DNA from: Arenicella xantha
GTDB taxonomy: Bacteria; Pseudomonadota; Gammaproteobacteria; Arenicellales; Arenicellaceae
Direction of reading: 5' to 3'
DNA length: 64,000 bases
Assembly: GCF_003315245.1 (NCBI RefSeq)
Contig: NZ_QNRT01000004.1
Span: 248,001-312,000 of the forward strand
The notes under the pieces are model-generated. The model saw only the letters and a list, made by a program, of their open reading frames with translations, was not told the origin of the DNA and did no database searches. A program made the position numbers and the translations under genes. The stretch's first letter is position 1, and each line of letters starts with the position of its first letter. Shown one piece after another: positions 54,780 to 63,867 of the stretch.

Positions 54780-55910
54780 TTATTTGTGCGTGCTAAGTTC
54801 TTCCGCTGATGTTGGTAAGTTCGCTGCTTGATGCTGCGTTAATGCCCAGTCGATGTGTTCTTTAACAAGCTCTGTAGCGCTCTCGCGACGTGCTTTAAGT
54901 GCCTTAATTGACGCTGCTGTTGGTGAGGCGTTGCCGAGTGCGATCGCTATATTTCTTAACCAGCTTTCATAGCCTATTCGACGAATTGCGGTGCCCTCGG
55001 TGTTACGCAAAAACTGCTCCTCGGTCCATCCGAATAAATCGACTAATTTTTGATCGGTTAACTCAGCTCTGGGTGTGAAATCGGGTTCTTTCGTGGTCTG
55101 CGCAAACTTATTCCACGGGCAAACGAATTGACAATCGTCACAACCGTAGATTCGGTTACCCATTTTGGCGCGCAGCTCGGTAGGAATAGCGCCTTTTAAT
55201 TCGATGGTTAAGTACGAGATGCATAGCCGAGCGTCAACTTGATAAGGGCCAATGATCGCTTGCGTTGGGCATACATCAATACAGCGTTGGCAGCTTCCGC
55301 AATGATTGGTGGCCGTTTGGTCGGTAGGTAGCGGTAAGTCAACATAGAGTTCGCCTAAGAAGAACCACGATCCGGTTTTTGAATCAAGCAGGTTGCTGTG
55401 TTTGCCGATCCAGCCTAAACCAGCTTTCTCGGCAATCGCTTTTTCCATAACGGGGGCGCTGTCAGTAAAAACGCGATAGCCGAAATCGCCAATCTTTTCT
55501 TGAATCCGTTGTGCCAACTTTTTAAGGCGCGCGCGCAGTACCTTGTGGTAATCACGGCCCAGAGCGTAACGCGAGATATAGCCAATGGAGTCTTGCGCGA
55601 GCATTGTCTCGGCATTCCGAATGTCAGCGGGAGCATAATCCATGCGTACTGAAATCACTCTCCGTGTGCCTTCGACCAACTTGCTTGGTTGTGTGCGTTT
55701 TACACCATGTTTGTGCATGTAGTCCATTTCGCCATGCATGCCAGCCGCAACCCAGTTTTCTAAGTGTGCTTCATGTTCGCTGAGGTCGGTGTCGGAAATG
55801 CCGACGGCGTCAAAGCCGAGGTCTAGCCCCCAGTCTTTTATTTGCTTGGCGAGTGCGTTGAGCTGTTCAGTGCTCAAGCTTTCATGTGAATTGCTGGTTG
55901 GAGATGTCAT
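54780..55910 (-). CDS. queG: Epoxyqueuosine reductase
   Basis: 376 residues. Cobalamin-dependent enzyme performing the last step to queuosine in tRNA. Two 4Fe-4S clusters are seen in CGSCQRCIDVCPTQAI and CDDCQFVCPWNKF, with an extra Cys in DARLCISYLTIE. The N-terminal part has DYHKVLRARLKKL and DSAPVMEKAIAEKAGLGWIGKHSNLL, as in the family. Usually the neighbour nnr (yjeF) sits between queG and tsaE; here queG is divergent from tsaE with only ~58 bp between them. Confidence 0.97.
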   Translation of the reverse strand: MTSPTSNSHESLSTEQLNALAKQIKDWGLDLGFDAVGISDTDLSEHEAHLENWVAAGMHGEMDYMHKHGVKRTQPSKLVEGTRRVISVRMDYAPADIRNAETMLAQDSIGYISRYALGRDYHKVLRARLKKLAQRIQEKIGDFGYRVFTDSAPVMEKAIAEKAGLGWIGKHSNLLDSKTGSWFFLGELYVDLPLPTDQTATNHCGSCQRCIDVCPTQAIIGPYQVDARLCISYLTIELKGAIPTELRAKMGNRIYGCDDCQFVCPWNKFAQTTKEPDFTPRAELTDQKLVDLFGWTEEQFLRNTEGTAIRRIGYESWLRNIAIALGNASPTAASIKALKARRESATELVKEHIDWALTQHQAANLPTSAEELSTHK

Positions 55911-55968
55911 AATTGACGAATTCTAACCTAAGTTGCGTTGTGACGTTCGTGTTGAACGATAATTGATT

Positions 55969-56451
55969 ATGCAATCACTTTTTGAATCCAAAAACCTAGA
56001 AAATTCTGAAGGCTTGGCTCAATGTCAAAGTCTTGATGATACTGAGGCGGCAGGCCGGGCTATCGCGGCACAGCTTACATTCCCGAGTTGTGTGTATCTG
56101 GATGGCGCGATGGCGGCGGGCAAAACAACCTTAGCTAAATCAATTATCCATGGTTTGGGCTATGTCGGCGACGTTACCAGCCCAACCTATAACTTGGTGC
56201 AGGAATATCCGGTGCGCGGTGGTACGGTATATCACATGGATTTATATCGACTCGAAGCACCTGAGGAGCTTGAGTTTTTAGCCCTTGATGATTTGTGGGG
56301 AGAGCAAAGTATATTTCTAGTTGAGTGGTCGGAGCGTGGAGTTGGCTGGCTGCCGCCAGCGACGCATCGAGTCGAAATCGAGTTGCCGCTGGATGCGCCG
56401 TCGACCTATCGCAATATAGTTTTCAAAACGGGTGCTTCGCTCAAGACCTAA
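55969..56451 (+). CDS. tsaE: tRNA threonylcarbamoyladenosine biosynthesis ATPase TsaE
   Basis: About 160 residues. P-loop ATPase of the t6A pathway, partner of TsaB and TsaD. Walker A GAMAAGKTT (46-54), then VTSPTYNLVQEYPV, HMDLYRLE, and LVEWSERG, all TsaE motifs. ATG at 55969 is preferred over the in-frame TTG two codons upstream. It is the first gene of the forward tsaE-ami-mutL-miaA-hfq-hflX cluster. Confidence 0.95.
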   Translation: MQSLFESKNLENSEGLAQCQSLDDTEAAGRAIAAQLTFPSCVYLDGAMAAGKTTLAKSIIHGLGYVGDVTSPTYNLVQEYPVRGGTVYHMDLYRLEAPEELEFLALDDLWGEQSIFLVEWSERGVGWLPPATHRVEIELPLDAPSTYRNIVFKTGASLKT

Positions 56452-56960
56452 GTAATACGCGGCGACTGAATATATTGCGTTCGAGTGGCAATGTAATCGA
56501 TTGCTGTTTTACAAAAGTTTGCAGATTTTTATTTAATTTTGTGCGAACATTCGCGCGTTGCTAGTCCGAATTCGTCTCTTTTGGAGGCCGGTCGGCTTAG
56601 TGACTTCAAAGATTAATTTCTTTGATTCGGTTTGGTCTCCCAACCAATCCGATGCTACCCCGAGCTGGGTTGACACTCCCATCCCAACCCTTTCGTTGAC
56701 CCAGCTCACTTTTAGCTCTAGTCTAATTTGTCTGATGTTCCGAGTCGCCAGCAAGCTTGAGGCCCAGTCTACATTCCTTAATATGATTTCATGCGCGAGC
56801 AGTGCGTAAGTTGTGTGCAGGCGATTGCGCTGAAGGCGCTTACACTGGTCTTGCTTGGGATGTGAAATGACACTCCTGTTATAGTGCTCGATTCTGAGCC
56901 CAAAAGCTGTTGTAATTGAACCATTAAAACAACAATATTTTTTACTCAAGTCGCCAAGAC
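56452..56960 (+). other. Gene-free, structured region between tsaE and the amidase gene
   Basis: About 509 bp. Three stem-loops occur in a row: CAAAGA/TCTTTG (56607-56624), GATTCGGTTTGG with CCAACCAATC (56624-56649, 10 pairs, two bulged bases), and GAGCTGGGTTGAC at 56662-56674 with GTTGACCCAGCTC at 56695-56707 (13 pairs including two G-U). An open frame of 138 codons on the reverse strand (56533-56949) and one of 83 codons forward show no recognisable protein features. The region may be a leader RNA for the amidase operon or a small RNA; no known family was recognised. Confidence 0.5.
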
Positions 56961-58844
56961 GTGATCGTCAATATCCATCACATGCTCCCTGTTACTGTCC
57001 GCCAGTCTATGCGACTGGTGCTGGCTGCGTTGATGGCAATTTGTTTGTGTTTGGCGGTGACCGTTCAGGCCCAGTCTAATGCTAAGAGGCAGGTCAATAA
57101 TTTACGCATTTGGCATGCGCCGGACAAAACCCGTTTGGTATTTGATGTTTCAGAAGATGTGATTCATCAGGTGTTTGATTTAGATTCGCCACACCGCGTG
57201 GTTATCGATATTCAAAATGCTAATCTGAAAATGGTGTTGCCGAAGCTAGACGCCGCGAATGCGCATATCAGTGCAATTCGTTCGGGGCGACCTCGAGACA
57301 ATGTATTGCGCTTGGTTCTCGATTTAAAAAAGCAGTTGCAGCAAACCAGTTTTGTGCTTACGCCCAACGAGTTGTATGGGTATCGTTTGGTGGTCGACTT
57401 AATTGATCCAGACGCCGCAGTGCTAAGCGACGCTGAGCAATCAAATAGTGGCGCAACAGTGCCGGCTAGTTTAGACCCTAATCAAAGCTCAAGTAGCGAC
57501 GCGCCACCAACTACAACGCCAACTATCGACGCGTCGATTCCAGCTACTGAGGCTGTTGAGGCGACCGCTCCGACGCTTGAGCCGGTAATAATGGAAGTGG
57601 CACCAGTTAAAAAACTAGTGGTGGCGATTGACGCTGGACACGGCGGTGAAGACCCTGGTGCGCTTGGTCACCGAGGCAGTCGTGAGAAAGTGATAACACT
57701 AGAAATTGCTAAGCGCTTGAAGCGTGCGGTGGACTCCGATGGTCGCATGGAGGCGGTGTTAATTCGAACTGGTGACTACTACATTGACCTAAATCAGCGG
57801 CGACAAATGGCGCGAACCAAAGGTGCTGATTTGTTTGTTTCTATTCATGCCGATGCCTTTGGGCGCAAGTCTGCCAATGGTTTGTCGGTGTTTGCCTTAT
57901 CTCAGAGCGGCGCGACTAGCGCCATGGCCAAAGCATTAGCGGCCAAGGAAAACGCATCGGATTTAATTGGTGGGGTTAGTCTAGCCAATAAAGATCAGGT
58001 GTTAGCTCAAGTCCTGGTTGATTTGTCGATGACCAATACCATTAGTGAAAGCGTCAATCTAGGTGGGCGGGTACTCAAAGAATTGAGCAAAGTAGGGCGG
58101 TTACACAGCAAACGCGTGGAGCAAGCGGGGTTTGCGGTTTTAAAGTCGCCAGATATGCCATCAATATTGATTGAAACTGGCTTTATTACTAACCCCGACG
58201 AGGAGCGAAATCTTCGTTCATCGCGTTACCAACAGAAAATTGCGGATGCAGTTTATACTGCGATCACTCAGTATTACGAACAAACTCCATATTACAGCGC
58301 GGCTAGCTATGCGGCACCACGCATAAGCAATGGTTCGGCGTCGACTAGCGGTGCTACCGCCTATCATCGTGTTGTTCGAGGTGATAGCTTGTCGGTGATT
58401 GCCGCTCGTTACGGCACCACAATGCGAGAGTTGAAGCGCCTTAACAATATGCGTAGCAACACAGTGATGCTTGGCACTCGCCTAAGAGTTCCTGCACCGG
58501 CCGGTCAGTTAAGCTCGTCAGCTGGTAATGCGGCGAGATCACCAGTTGAACACGTGGTGGTAAACGGCGATTCGCTGTCCAAGATTTCGGCGCAATACAA
58601 TATTACAATCCGCGCGATTAAGTCGCTAAATAACTTAAGTAAGGACACTTTGTATTTGGGGCAGCGTCTAAAATTACCAGCAGGTAGCAATACGCCCCGA
58701 GTGCCCCGAACTCACCGAGTGCGGCGTGGTGATACGCTCTCGGAAATAGCGTTAAAATACGGTTCGACTGAGAAAAAAATAATGCATGCCAATCAAATGC
58801 GTAGTCGAACTGTTATGCTTGGACAGACCTTAAAAATCCCTTAA
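56961..58844 (+). CDS. N-acetylmuramoyl-L-alanine amidase (AmiB/AmiC type) with three LysM domains
   Basis: 627 residues from GTG; ATG at 56982 or 57009 are possible, and the signal peptide LVLAALMAICLCLAVTVQA suits any. The order is an AMIN domain (NLRIWHAPDKTRLVFDVSE, about residues 47-150), a Thr/Pro-rich linker, then a zinc amidase_3 domain: AIDAGHGGEDPGALG (His227), TLEIAKRLK, VSIHADAF and the catalytic Glu in ILIETGFITNPDEE. Three LysM peptidoglycan-binding repeats follow (YHRVVRGDSLSVIA, EHVVVNGDSLSKIS, THRVRRGDTLSEIA). It cleaves septal peptidoglycan for daughter-cell separation. Between tsaE and mutL, the usual amiB position. Confidence 0.93.
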   Translation: MIVNIHHMLPVTVRQSMRLVLAALMAICLCLAVTVQAQSNAKRQVNNLRIWHAPDKTRLVFDVSEDVIHQVFDLDSPHRVVIDIQNANLKMVLPKLDAANAHISAIRSGRPRDNVLRLVLDLKKQLQQTSFVLTPNELYGYRLVVDLIDPDAAVLSDAEQSNSGATVPASLDPNQSSSSDAPPTTTPTIDASIPATEAVEATAPTLEPVIMEVAPVKKLVVAIDAGHGGEDPGALGHRGSREKVITLEIAKRLKRAVDSDGRMEAVLIRTGDYYIDLNQRRQMARTKGADLFVSIHADAFGRKSANGLSVFALSQSGATSAMAKALAAKENASDLIGGVSLANKDQVLAQVLVDLSMTNTISESVNLGGRVLKELSKVGRLHSKRVEQAGFAVLKSPDMPSILIETGFITNPDEERNLRSSRYQQKIADAVYTAITQYYEQTPYYSAASYAAPRISNGSASTSGATAYHRVVRGDSLSVIAARYGTTMRELKRLNNMRSNTVMLGTRLRVPAPAGQLSSSAGNAARSPVEHVVVNGDSLSKISAQYNITIRAIKSLNNLSKDTLYLGQRLKLPAGSNTPRVPRTHRVRRGDTLSEIALKYGSTEKKIMHANQMRSRTVMLGQTLKIP

Positions 58845-58881
58845 TTTGTTTTGTCGCCACGTTTCGACTAGCTGTAATATT

Positions 58882-60804
58882 ATGCCTGAATCGCTTCACG
58901 AGTCTCATCGAATACAAGCCCTGGACCCGCGTCTGATTAATCAGATTGCGGCCGGCGAAATCATCGAACGCCCGGCGTCGATGCTAAAAGAGCTGGTGGA
59001 AAATGCACTGGATGCTGGTGCTACGTCGATTGATATTGAGGTCGACAATGCTGGCGTAAAGCGCCTTAAAATTACCGATAATGGCCACGGGATCTTGCGC
59101 CAAGATTTGGCGATGGCTTTGTCGCGTCATGCAACGAGTAAAATTCATGATTTAGATGACCTCGAGCAGATCGCTACGCTCGGGTTTCGCGGCGAAGCAT
59201 TGCCGAGTATCGCGTCGGTAACGCGCATGTCGATTCAGTCTCGCGAGCAAGATGCAGATCAAGCATGGCTGGTGTCGAGTGACGGTAATAATATAACCAC
59301 CGACCCTCAGCCGATTGCTCATCCGGTTGGCACCACCATTGAAACGCGCGACCTATTTTACAATACGCCAGCGCGACGTAAGTTCTTGCGCACCGATACC
59401 ACCGAGTTCAAACATTTAGATCAAGTCGTCCGGCGCATGGCCTTGTCGCGCTTCGATGTGGCTTTTAAATTGTCGCACAATGGTCGTGTTGTCATGCATT
59501 TGCCGGCCGTGCCAGCTGATGATCCGCGTCGTTTGAAAATGGTGTGTGGTGACAATGTGCCCGAAAATAGTGTGTATTTTGATGAGCAGCGTGAGGATAT
59601 GCGCTTATCTGGGTGGGCTGGCTTGCCTAGCTTCTCTCGCAGCCAAGCGGATATGCAGTACTTCTTTCTCAATGGTCGATTGATCCGCGACAAAACAGTG
59701 GTTCACGCGATTCGATTGGGTTATCAAGACGTACTGTTTCACGGGCGGCATCCGGTTTATGTGTTGTATCTCGAAATGGATCCAGCGCGCGTTGACGTTA
59801 ATGTGCATCCAACCAAGCATGAGGTACGCTTTCGTGAGAGTGGCCAAGTGCATAGCTTTGTGTTTCGTACGTTGCAGGCGGTAATGAGCCGCAGTGCTGG
59901 CGAAGTGGGTAGCTTACAGGTTGATGCAGAGACTGGTGCGGCGGCGCCTAAGCCGCTCAGCGCGAATGAGCTCGCCCCGCAAATAACTCAACAAAACCCA
60001 TTGCGTTACCGTGAGTCTGAGCCGTTGACGCCACAGCAGGTTCGAGACCAAATAACGGGTTATCAAACGATTTCGCAGGGCGTGTTTCGAGCTAGTCCGA
60101 GCCAAGGTATGGTTGAGCCGGCTGTGATTTCATCAACTTTGAATGCGATCACTTTGAACGCGACCACTTTGAATGCGACCACTAGTGTTGCTGAGCATGC
60201 TAGTGATGCCGAGTCGGAAATTCCTCCTTTGGGTTATGCGCTAGCGCAGCTCAAGGGTGTGTATATTTTGGCTGAGAATACGCAAGGCCTTATTCTGGTT
60301 GATATGCACGCGGCTCATGAACGTATTACCTATGAACGACTAAAGTCCGCGGTTGAAGCGGCCGCCGTTAGGCAGCAGCCCTTGCTGGTGCCGGTTACTA
60401 TTCAAGTGAGTGATAGTGAGATTCAAGCATGGCAGGAGCAGCGTGAGTTGTTCGACCAGCTAGGCCTTGAAGTTGAGCAGCTTGATACTAAAGTATTGGT
60501 TATTCGCAGTGTGCCGGATATATTGGTCAATGCTGATGTGTCGCAGTTGGTACGCGATGTGTTGTCAGATTTGGTGGCCGACGAGCACAGTAGCCGCATT
60601 ACCGACACCATTCATGAGATATTGTCATCAATGGCTTGTCATGGTTCGGTGCGCGCAAATCGCTTGTTATCGATCGCTGAAATGAATGCACTGCTGCGTG
60701 ATATGGAAGCTACTGAGCGCAGTGGACAGTGTAATCACGGGCGTCCGACCTGGGTGCAAATGTCTTTGTCGCAATTAGATGGTTGGTTCAAGCGTGGCCA
60801 GTAA
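58882..60804 (+). CDS. mutL: DNA mismatch repair protein MutL, with endonuclease-like motif
   Basis: 640 residues from ATG at 58882 (the frame reaches a TTG at 58846). The N-terminal GHKL ATPase has IAAGEIIERPASMLKELVENALDAGAT, TDNGHGI, GFRGEALPSIASV. A variable linker (~350-455) includes a 15-bp DNA repeat. The C-terminal dimerisation domain carries DMHAAHERITYE at 474-485, like the endonuclease motif DQHAxxExxxxE, with Met at the Gln position, plus MACHGSVRAN and CNHGRPTW. This resembles MutL of organisms without MutH. Overlaps miaA by 26 bp. Confidence 0.95.
   Translation: MPESLHESHRIQALDPRLINQIAAGEIIERPASMLKELVENALDAGATSIDIEVDNAGVKRLKITDNGHGILRQDLAMALSRHATSKIHDLDDLEQIATLGFRGEALPSIASVTRMSIQSREQDADQAWLVSSDGNNITTDPQPIAHPVGTTIETRDLFYNTPARRKFLRTDTTEFKHLDQVVRRMALSRFDVAFKLSHNGRVVMHLPAVPADDPRRLKMVCGDNVPENSVYFDEQREDMRLSGWAGLPSFSRSQADMQYFFLNGRLIRDKTVVHAIRLGYQDVLFHGRHPVYVLYLEMDPARVDVNVHPTKHEVRFRESGQVHSFVFRTLQAVMSRSAGEVGSLQVDAETGAAAPKPLSANELAPQITQQNPLRYRESEPLTPQQVRDQITGYQTISQGVFRASPSQGMVEPAVISSTLNAITLNATTLNATTSVAEHASDAESEIPPLGYALAQLKGVYILAENTQGLILVDMHAAHERITYERLKSAVEAAAVRQQPLLVPVTIQVSDSEIQAWQEQRELFDQLGLEVEQLDTKVLVIRSVPDILVNADVSQLVRDVLSDLVADEHSSRITDTIHEILSSMACHGSVRANRLLSIAEMNALLRDMEATERSGQCNHGRPTWVQMSLSQLDGWFKRGQ
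60136..60180 (+). repeat. Three 15-bp tandem repeats in the mutL linker
   Basis: ACTTTGAATGCGATC, ACTTTGAACGCGACC and ACTTTGAATGCGACC lie end to end and encode the repeating residues TLNAT in the non-conserved linker. Copies differ by one or two bases. Confidence 0.9.
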
Positions 60805-61765
60805 CGGCCAAGTGAGTGTCGAGCACACTGGCGAGTTGTTGCCAGTGGTGTGTTTAATGGGGCCTACTGCGACCGGTAAAACCGACGCGGCGGCTCAGCT
60901 CACTGAGTCGCTCGACGCGGAAATTATTAGTGTCGATTCGTCGTTGGTGTATCGCGGCATGGACATTGGCACCGCCAAACCCGATGCTGAATTTTTGCGG
61001 CGTTACCCGCATCACTTAGTCGATATTCGCGACCCCAACGACACTTACTCAGTTGCCGACTTTTACCAAGACTGCACCCGTTTAATCGAGCAGATCACGG
61101 CACGCGGGCGAGTGCCAATTCTGGCTGGTGGCACGATGTTCTACTATAACGCCTTGGAACAAGGGTTGACCGACTTGCCGCAAGCGAATCCTGCTTTGCG
61201 GGCCGAGATCGACTCTCAAGCTAAAGCATTAGGTTGGACGGCGATGCACCAAAAATTGGCGCAGTTAGACTCTGAAAGTGCTGCCCGAATTGACCCTCAA
61301 GATACGCAGCGTGTGCAGCGAGCGTTGGAAATCGTTATGAGTAGTGGCATGACCGTGCAGGCGCACAATGCCAAGCGCAAACCGGGTATCGCTAATCCGT
61401 TGGTTAAAATTGCATTGGCGTTTTCTGATCGTTCGGTATTGCATGAGCGTATCGCGCTCCGTTTCGATATTATGTTGGAGCAGGGATTGCAGTCTGAGGT
61501 CGAAGCGTTGTTGCAGTCGGGCGTTAATCGAGATACTCCGGCAATGCGCATGATTGGGTATCGACAAATGCTTGAATTTTTAGAAGACGGCCTCACTAAG
61601 ACAGTGATGCGTGACAAAGGTGTTGCTGCGACACGCCAGCTGGCTAAGCGACAGCTTACTTGGCTGAGAAATCAACGTAATGTGCTGTGGTGGATGGACT
61701 CTGGTTTAAAAGATAAGCAATTTCAACCGCTTGTCCAACTAGTTCGCTCTATTATTAGGGTTTAG
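60779..61765 (+). CDS. miaA: tRNA dimethylallyltransferase
   Basis: 328 residues. Transfers dimethylallyl to A37 of tRNAs reading U-starting codons. P-loop GPTATGKT at 28-35, SVDSSLVYRGMDIGTAKP, HHLVDIRDPNDTYSVADF, ILAGGTMFYYNAL, and QDTQRVQRALEIV followed by RMIGYRQMLEF are all family motifs. The ATG is inside the end of mutL, a 26-bp overlap; a GTG at 60794 would give a shorter alternative. Standard mutL-miaA-hfq order. Confidence 0.96.
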   Translation: MVGSSVASNGQVSVEHTGELLPVVCLMGPTATGKTDAAAQLTESLDAEIISVDSSLVYRGMDIGTAKPDAEFLRRYPHHLVDIRDPNDTYSVADFYQDCTRLIEQITARGRVPILAGGTMFYYNALEQGLTDLPQANPALRAEIDSQAKALGWTAMHQKLAQLDSESAARIDPQDTQRVQRALEIVMSSGMTVQAHNAKRKPGIANPLVKIALAFSDRSVLHERIALRFDIMLEQGLQSEVEALLQSGVNRDTPAMRMIGYRQMLEFLEDGLTKTVMRDKGVAATRQLAKRQLTWLRNQRNVLWWMDSGLKDKQFQPLVQLVRSIIRV

Positions 61766-62074
61766 TCACCTAATTTGAGCAAATCCTCATTTAAGTAGAT
61801 TATACTTGTCGAGTGATTTGATTCGCGGGGGAGTCCAATTAATTGTGAGTTTTGCTAGGCAGAACTCTAGGTTTGGGCTTTCTTCCTACTAAACTTCCGC
61901 GTTCACGTTGCTGTACTTACCATGCCCGGTGCTTAAATCGCTGCACAAGGCTTACCCAGGCGTCTAACTTGTTCGATTCTTCTTTAGGGGTCGCGCGAGT
62001 CCCATATCTGCCGCCGAGTACCCTTTGGCGGTTAGAGAAATGGTCTAATAATTAGTAAAACGAGAATAATAAAA
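61766..62074 (+). other. Gene-free region between miaA and hfq
   Basis: 309 bp. Near 61847-61867 a 9-bp stem (GAGTTTTGC/GCAGAACTC, TAG loop) follows a CAATTAATTG palindrome at 61836-61845, and CCGCC/GGCGG pairs at 62011-62031. A 67-codon open frame from TTG at 61852 has no recognisable features. It probably contains an hfq promoter and leader, but no clear -35/-10 pair was found. Confidence 0.4.
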
Positions 62075-62311
62075 ATGGCACAGAATAAAGGAACAGCGCT
62101 TCAAGATCCCTTCCTTAACGCGCTACGAAAGGAACGAATTCCGGTATCAATCTATTTAGTTAACGGTATCAAATTGCAGGGGCAAGTTGAATCGTTTGAT
62201 CAATTTGTCATTGTGTTACGAAATACTGTGAATCAGATGATTTACAAGCATGCGGTCTCGACCGTGGTGCCGTCTAAAGCGGTACGGATTGAGTTTGATG
62301 AGGCAGAGTAG
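62075..62311 (+). CDS. hfq: RNA chaperone Hfq
   Basis: 78 residues, near the 82 of Pseudomonas and without the long E. coli tail. [38 protein letters not shown] is the Sm1 motif; [16 protein letters not shown] contains YKHA, the Sm2 motif with the His that binds the 3' end of small RNAs. Forms a hexamer that pairs small RNAs with mRNAs. Between miaA and hflX, as usual. Confidence 0.98.
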   Translation: MAQNKGTALQDPFLNALRKERIPVSIYLVNGIKLQGQVESFDQFVIVLRNTVNQMIYKHAVSTVVPSKAVRIEFDEAE

Positions 62312-62358
62312 TCGTAACGAGCTTGTATTTAGCTGTTCGCGCCCCAATAAATAGTGTA

Positions 62359-62478
62359 TTGCTAACGCTAACAGCAAACCTGAGTGATCAGGTAGAGACT
62401 TAAGCGATGCGCATTGTTTCGAGTTATTAGTAAAACTCGAGTCATTTGCAAAACCCGAGCGCGGTATTAATACCGCGC
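62359..62478 (+). promoter_or_regulatory. Palindrome and stem-loop cluster between hfq and hflX
   Basis: Four dyads in 120 bp: TTGCT/AGCAA (62359-62377), ACCTGA-gtga-TCAGGT (62378-62393), TCGAGTT/AACTCGA (62419-62440) and a perfect 20-bp palindrome with no spacer, GCGCGGTATTAATACCGCGC (62459-62478), about 40 bp before hflX. As RNA these could attenuate or stabilise the hfq message; as DNA the last could bind a dimeric regulator. Confidence 0.55.
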
Positions 62479-62518
62479 AAGCCCCATTTTGAACGTCTGT
62501 AGGACTTTATAATTACCT

Positions 62519-63802
62519 GTGTTTGAACTCGCTGAAGCGAAAGCTAAACCTAATGCGCTGATTTTGTATCAGCGCGACTCGGCTCAAGAAGATAGTGAAA
62601 TTCTTGAAGAAATACAATTGCTTGCTGAGTCAGCTGGAGCGGTTGTTATTGATACTATTACGGCTTTTCGTCGCAGTCCTGACCCTTCTACTTATATTGG
62701 TAAAGGCAAAGTTGCTGAAATCAGTGAGCGGATTGAGCCAGAGTCGATCGATTTAGTGATCTTGAATCATTCCGTGAGTCCGATCCAAGAGCGTAACCTT
62801 GAAAAAGAACTTAAGGTGCGAGTACTGGATCGAACTGGGTTGATTTTAGATATCTTTGCGCAGCGCGCCACCAGTCATGAGGGTAAGCTGCAAGTCGAAC
62901 TGGCTCAGCTACAACATATTGCCACTCGCCTAGTACGCGGCTGGACTCACTTGGAACGCCAGAAAGGTGGTATTGGCCTACGTGGTCCAGGTGAAACTCA
63001 ATTGGAAACCGATCGGCGGCTAATCGGGCATCGAATTAAGGCGCTTAATAAACGTTTAGATACTGTATCGGCTCAGCGCCAATTACGACGCAAGTCACGC
63101 GCCAAAGTACCAGTGCCGACGGTGTCATTAGTGGGTTACACCAACGCTGGCAAGTCTTCGTTATTTAATAGAATTACGGATTCGGATTTATACGTCCAGG
63201 ACCAATTGTTTGCGACATTGGACACCACTATGCGACGGGTCGAGTTGCCTGAGTTTGGTGCGGCTATATTGTCAGACACGGTAGGCTTTATTCGAGACCT
63301 GCCGCACTCATTGGTTGAAGCATTTCATTCAACGCTGGAAGAGGTGAGTAATGCCCATCTTCTATTGCACGTGGTGGATGTGGTTAGTAATCATCGCGAA
63401 GAATGCATTTCTGAAGTAAATAGCGTGCTGAGCGAGATTGAAGCATCATCGATACCAACAATCATGGTATACAACAAAATTGATTTATCTGGAACCGCCC
63501 CCAAGATCAAGCGAGATCCAGATGGACGAGTAAAAGCCGTCTGGTTGTCTGCCCATACCGGGGCTGGGGTCGATCTTTTATTGACGGCAATCGAAGAATA
63601 TTTGTCGGTTCTACATACCCGCTGTCGGGTCACATTTGCTGCAAGTGAAGGTAGACTGCGAGCCGCATTGTACGAAAAACATATCGTCAAACAAGAAGTT
63701 GTCGCAGACGACGGATCGTTTGAGTTAGAGCTTGAACTTTCGCCCGCCGATTTAGGTTGGCTGCGGAAACAGAACAAGATACAAGAAATTGAAACATTGT
63801 AG
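62519..63802 (+). CDS. hflX: Ribosome-associated GTPase HflX
   Basis: 427 residues. Splits and rescues stalled ribosomes, notably after heat stress. The N-terminal HflX domain ends with the motif GGIGLRGPGETQLETDRR, followed by a coiled coil (HRIKALNKRLD) and a G domain: GYTNAGKSS (196-204), TTMRRVELP switch, DTVGFIRDLPH and NKIDLSG. The start is GTG. It precedes hflK, which starts about 65 bp later, as in the hfq-hflX-hflK-hflC order. Confidence 0.97.
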   Translation: MFELAEAKAKPNALILYQRDSAQEDSEILEEIQLLAESAGAVVIDTITAFRRSPDPSTYIGKGKVAEISERIEPESIDLVILNHSVSPIQERNLEKELKVRVLDRTGLILDIFAQRATSHEGKLQVELAQLQHIATRLVRGWTHLERQKGGIGLRGPGETQLETDRRLIGHRIKALNKRLDTVSAQRQLRRKSRAKVPVPTVSLVGYTNAGKSSLFNRITDSDLYVQDQLFATLDTTMRRVELPEFGAAILSDTVGFIRDLPHSLVEAFHSTLEEVSNAHLLLHVVDVVSNHREECISEVNSVLSEIEASSIPTIMVYNKIDLSGTAPKIKRDPDGRVKAVWLSAHTGAGVDLLLTAIEEYLSVLHTRCRVTFAASEGRLRAALYEKHIVKQEVVADDGSFELELELSPADLGWLRKQNKIQEIETL

Positions 63803-63867
63803 TCATCGCAATCATCCTATCTTTGATAGAATTATCCGCGTTAACCCGCTTACTGGAGAAATATAAG

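Noticed and set aside
56533-56949. 138-codon open frame on the reverse strand
   Set aside because: No recognisable domain, no ribosome site seen, overlaps the hairpin cluster, and a competing open frame exists on the other strand. Could be reconsidered if homologues exist.
61852-62055. 67-codon frame from a TTG between miaA and hfq
   Set aside because: TTG start, no ribosome binding site, Cys/Arg-rich composition without domain features.
56452-62074. 6S RNA, RNase P RNA or tmRNA in the structured gaps
   Set aside because: The gaps at 56452-56960 and 61766-62074 lack the conserved sequence blocks of these RNAs.
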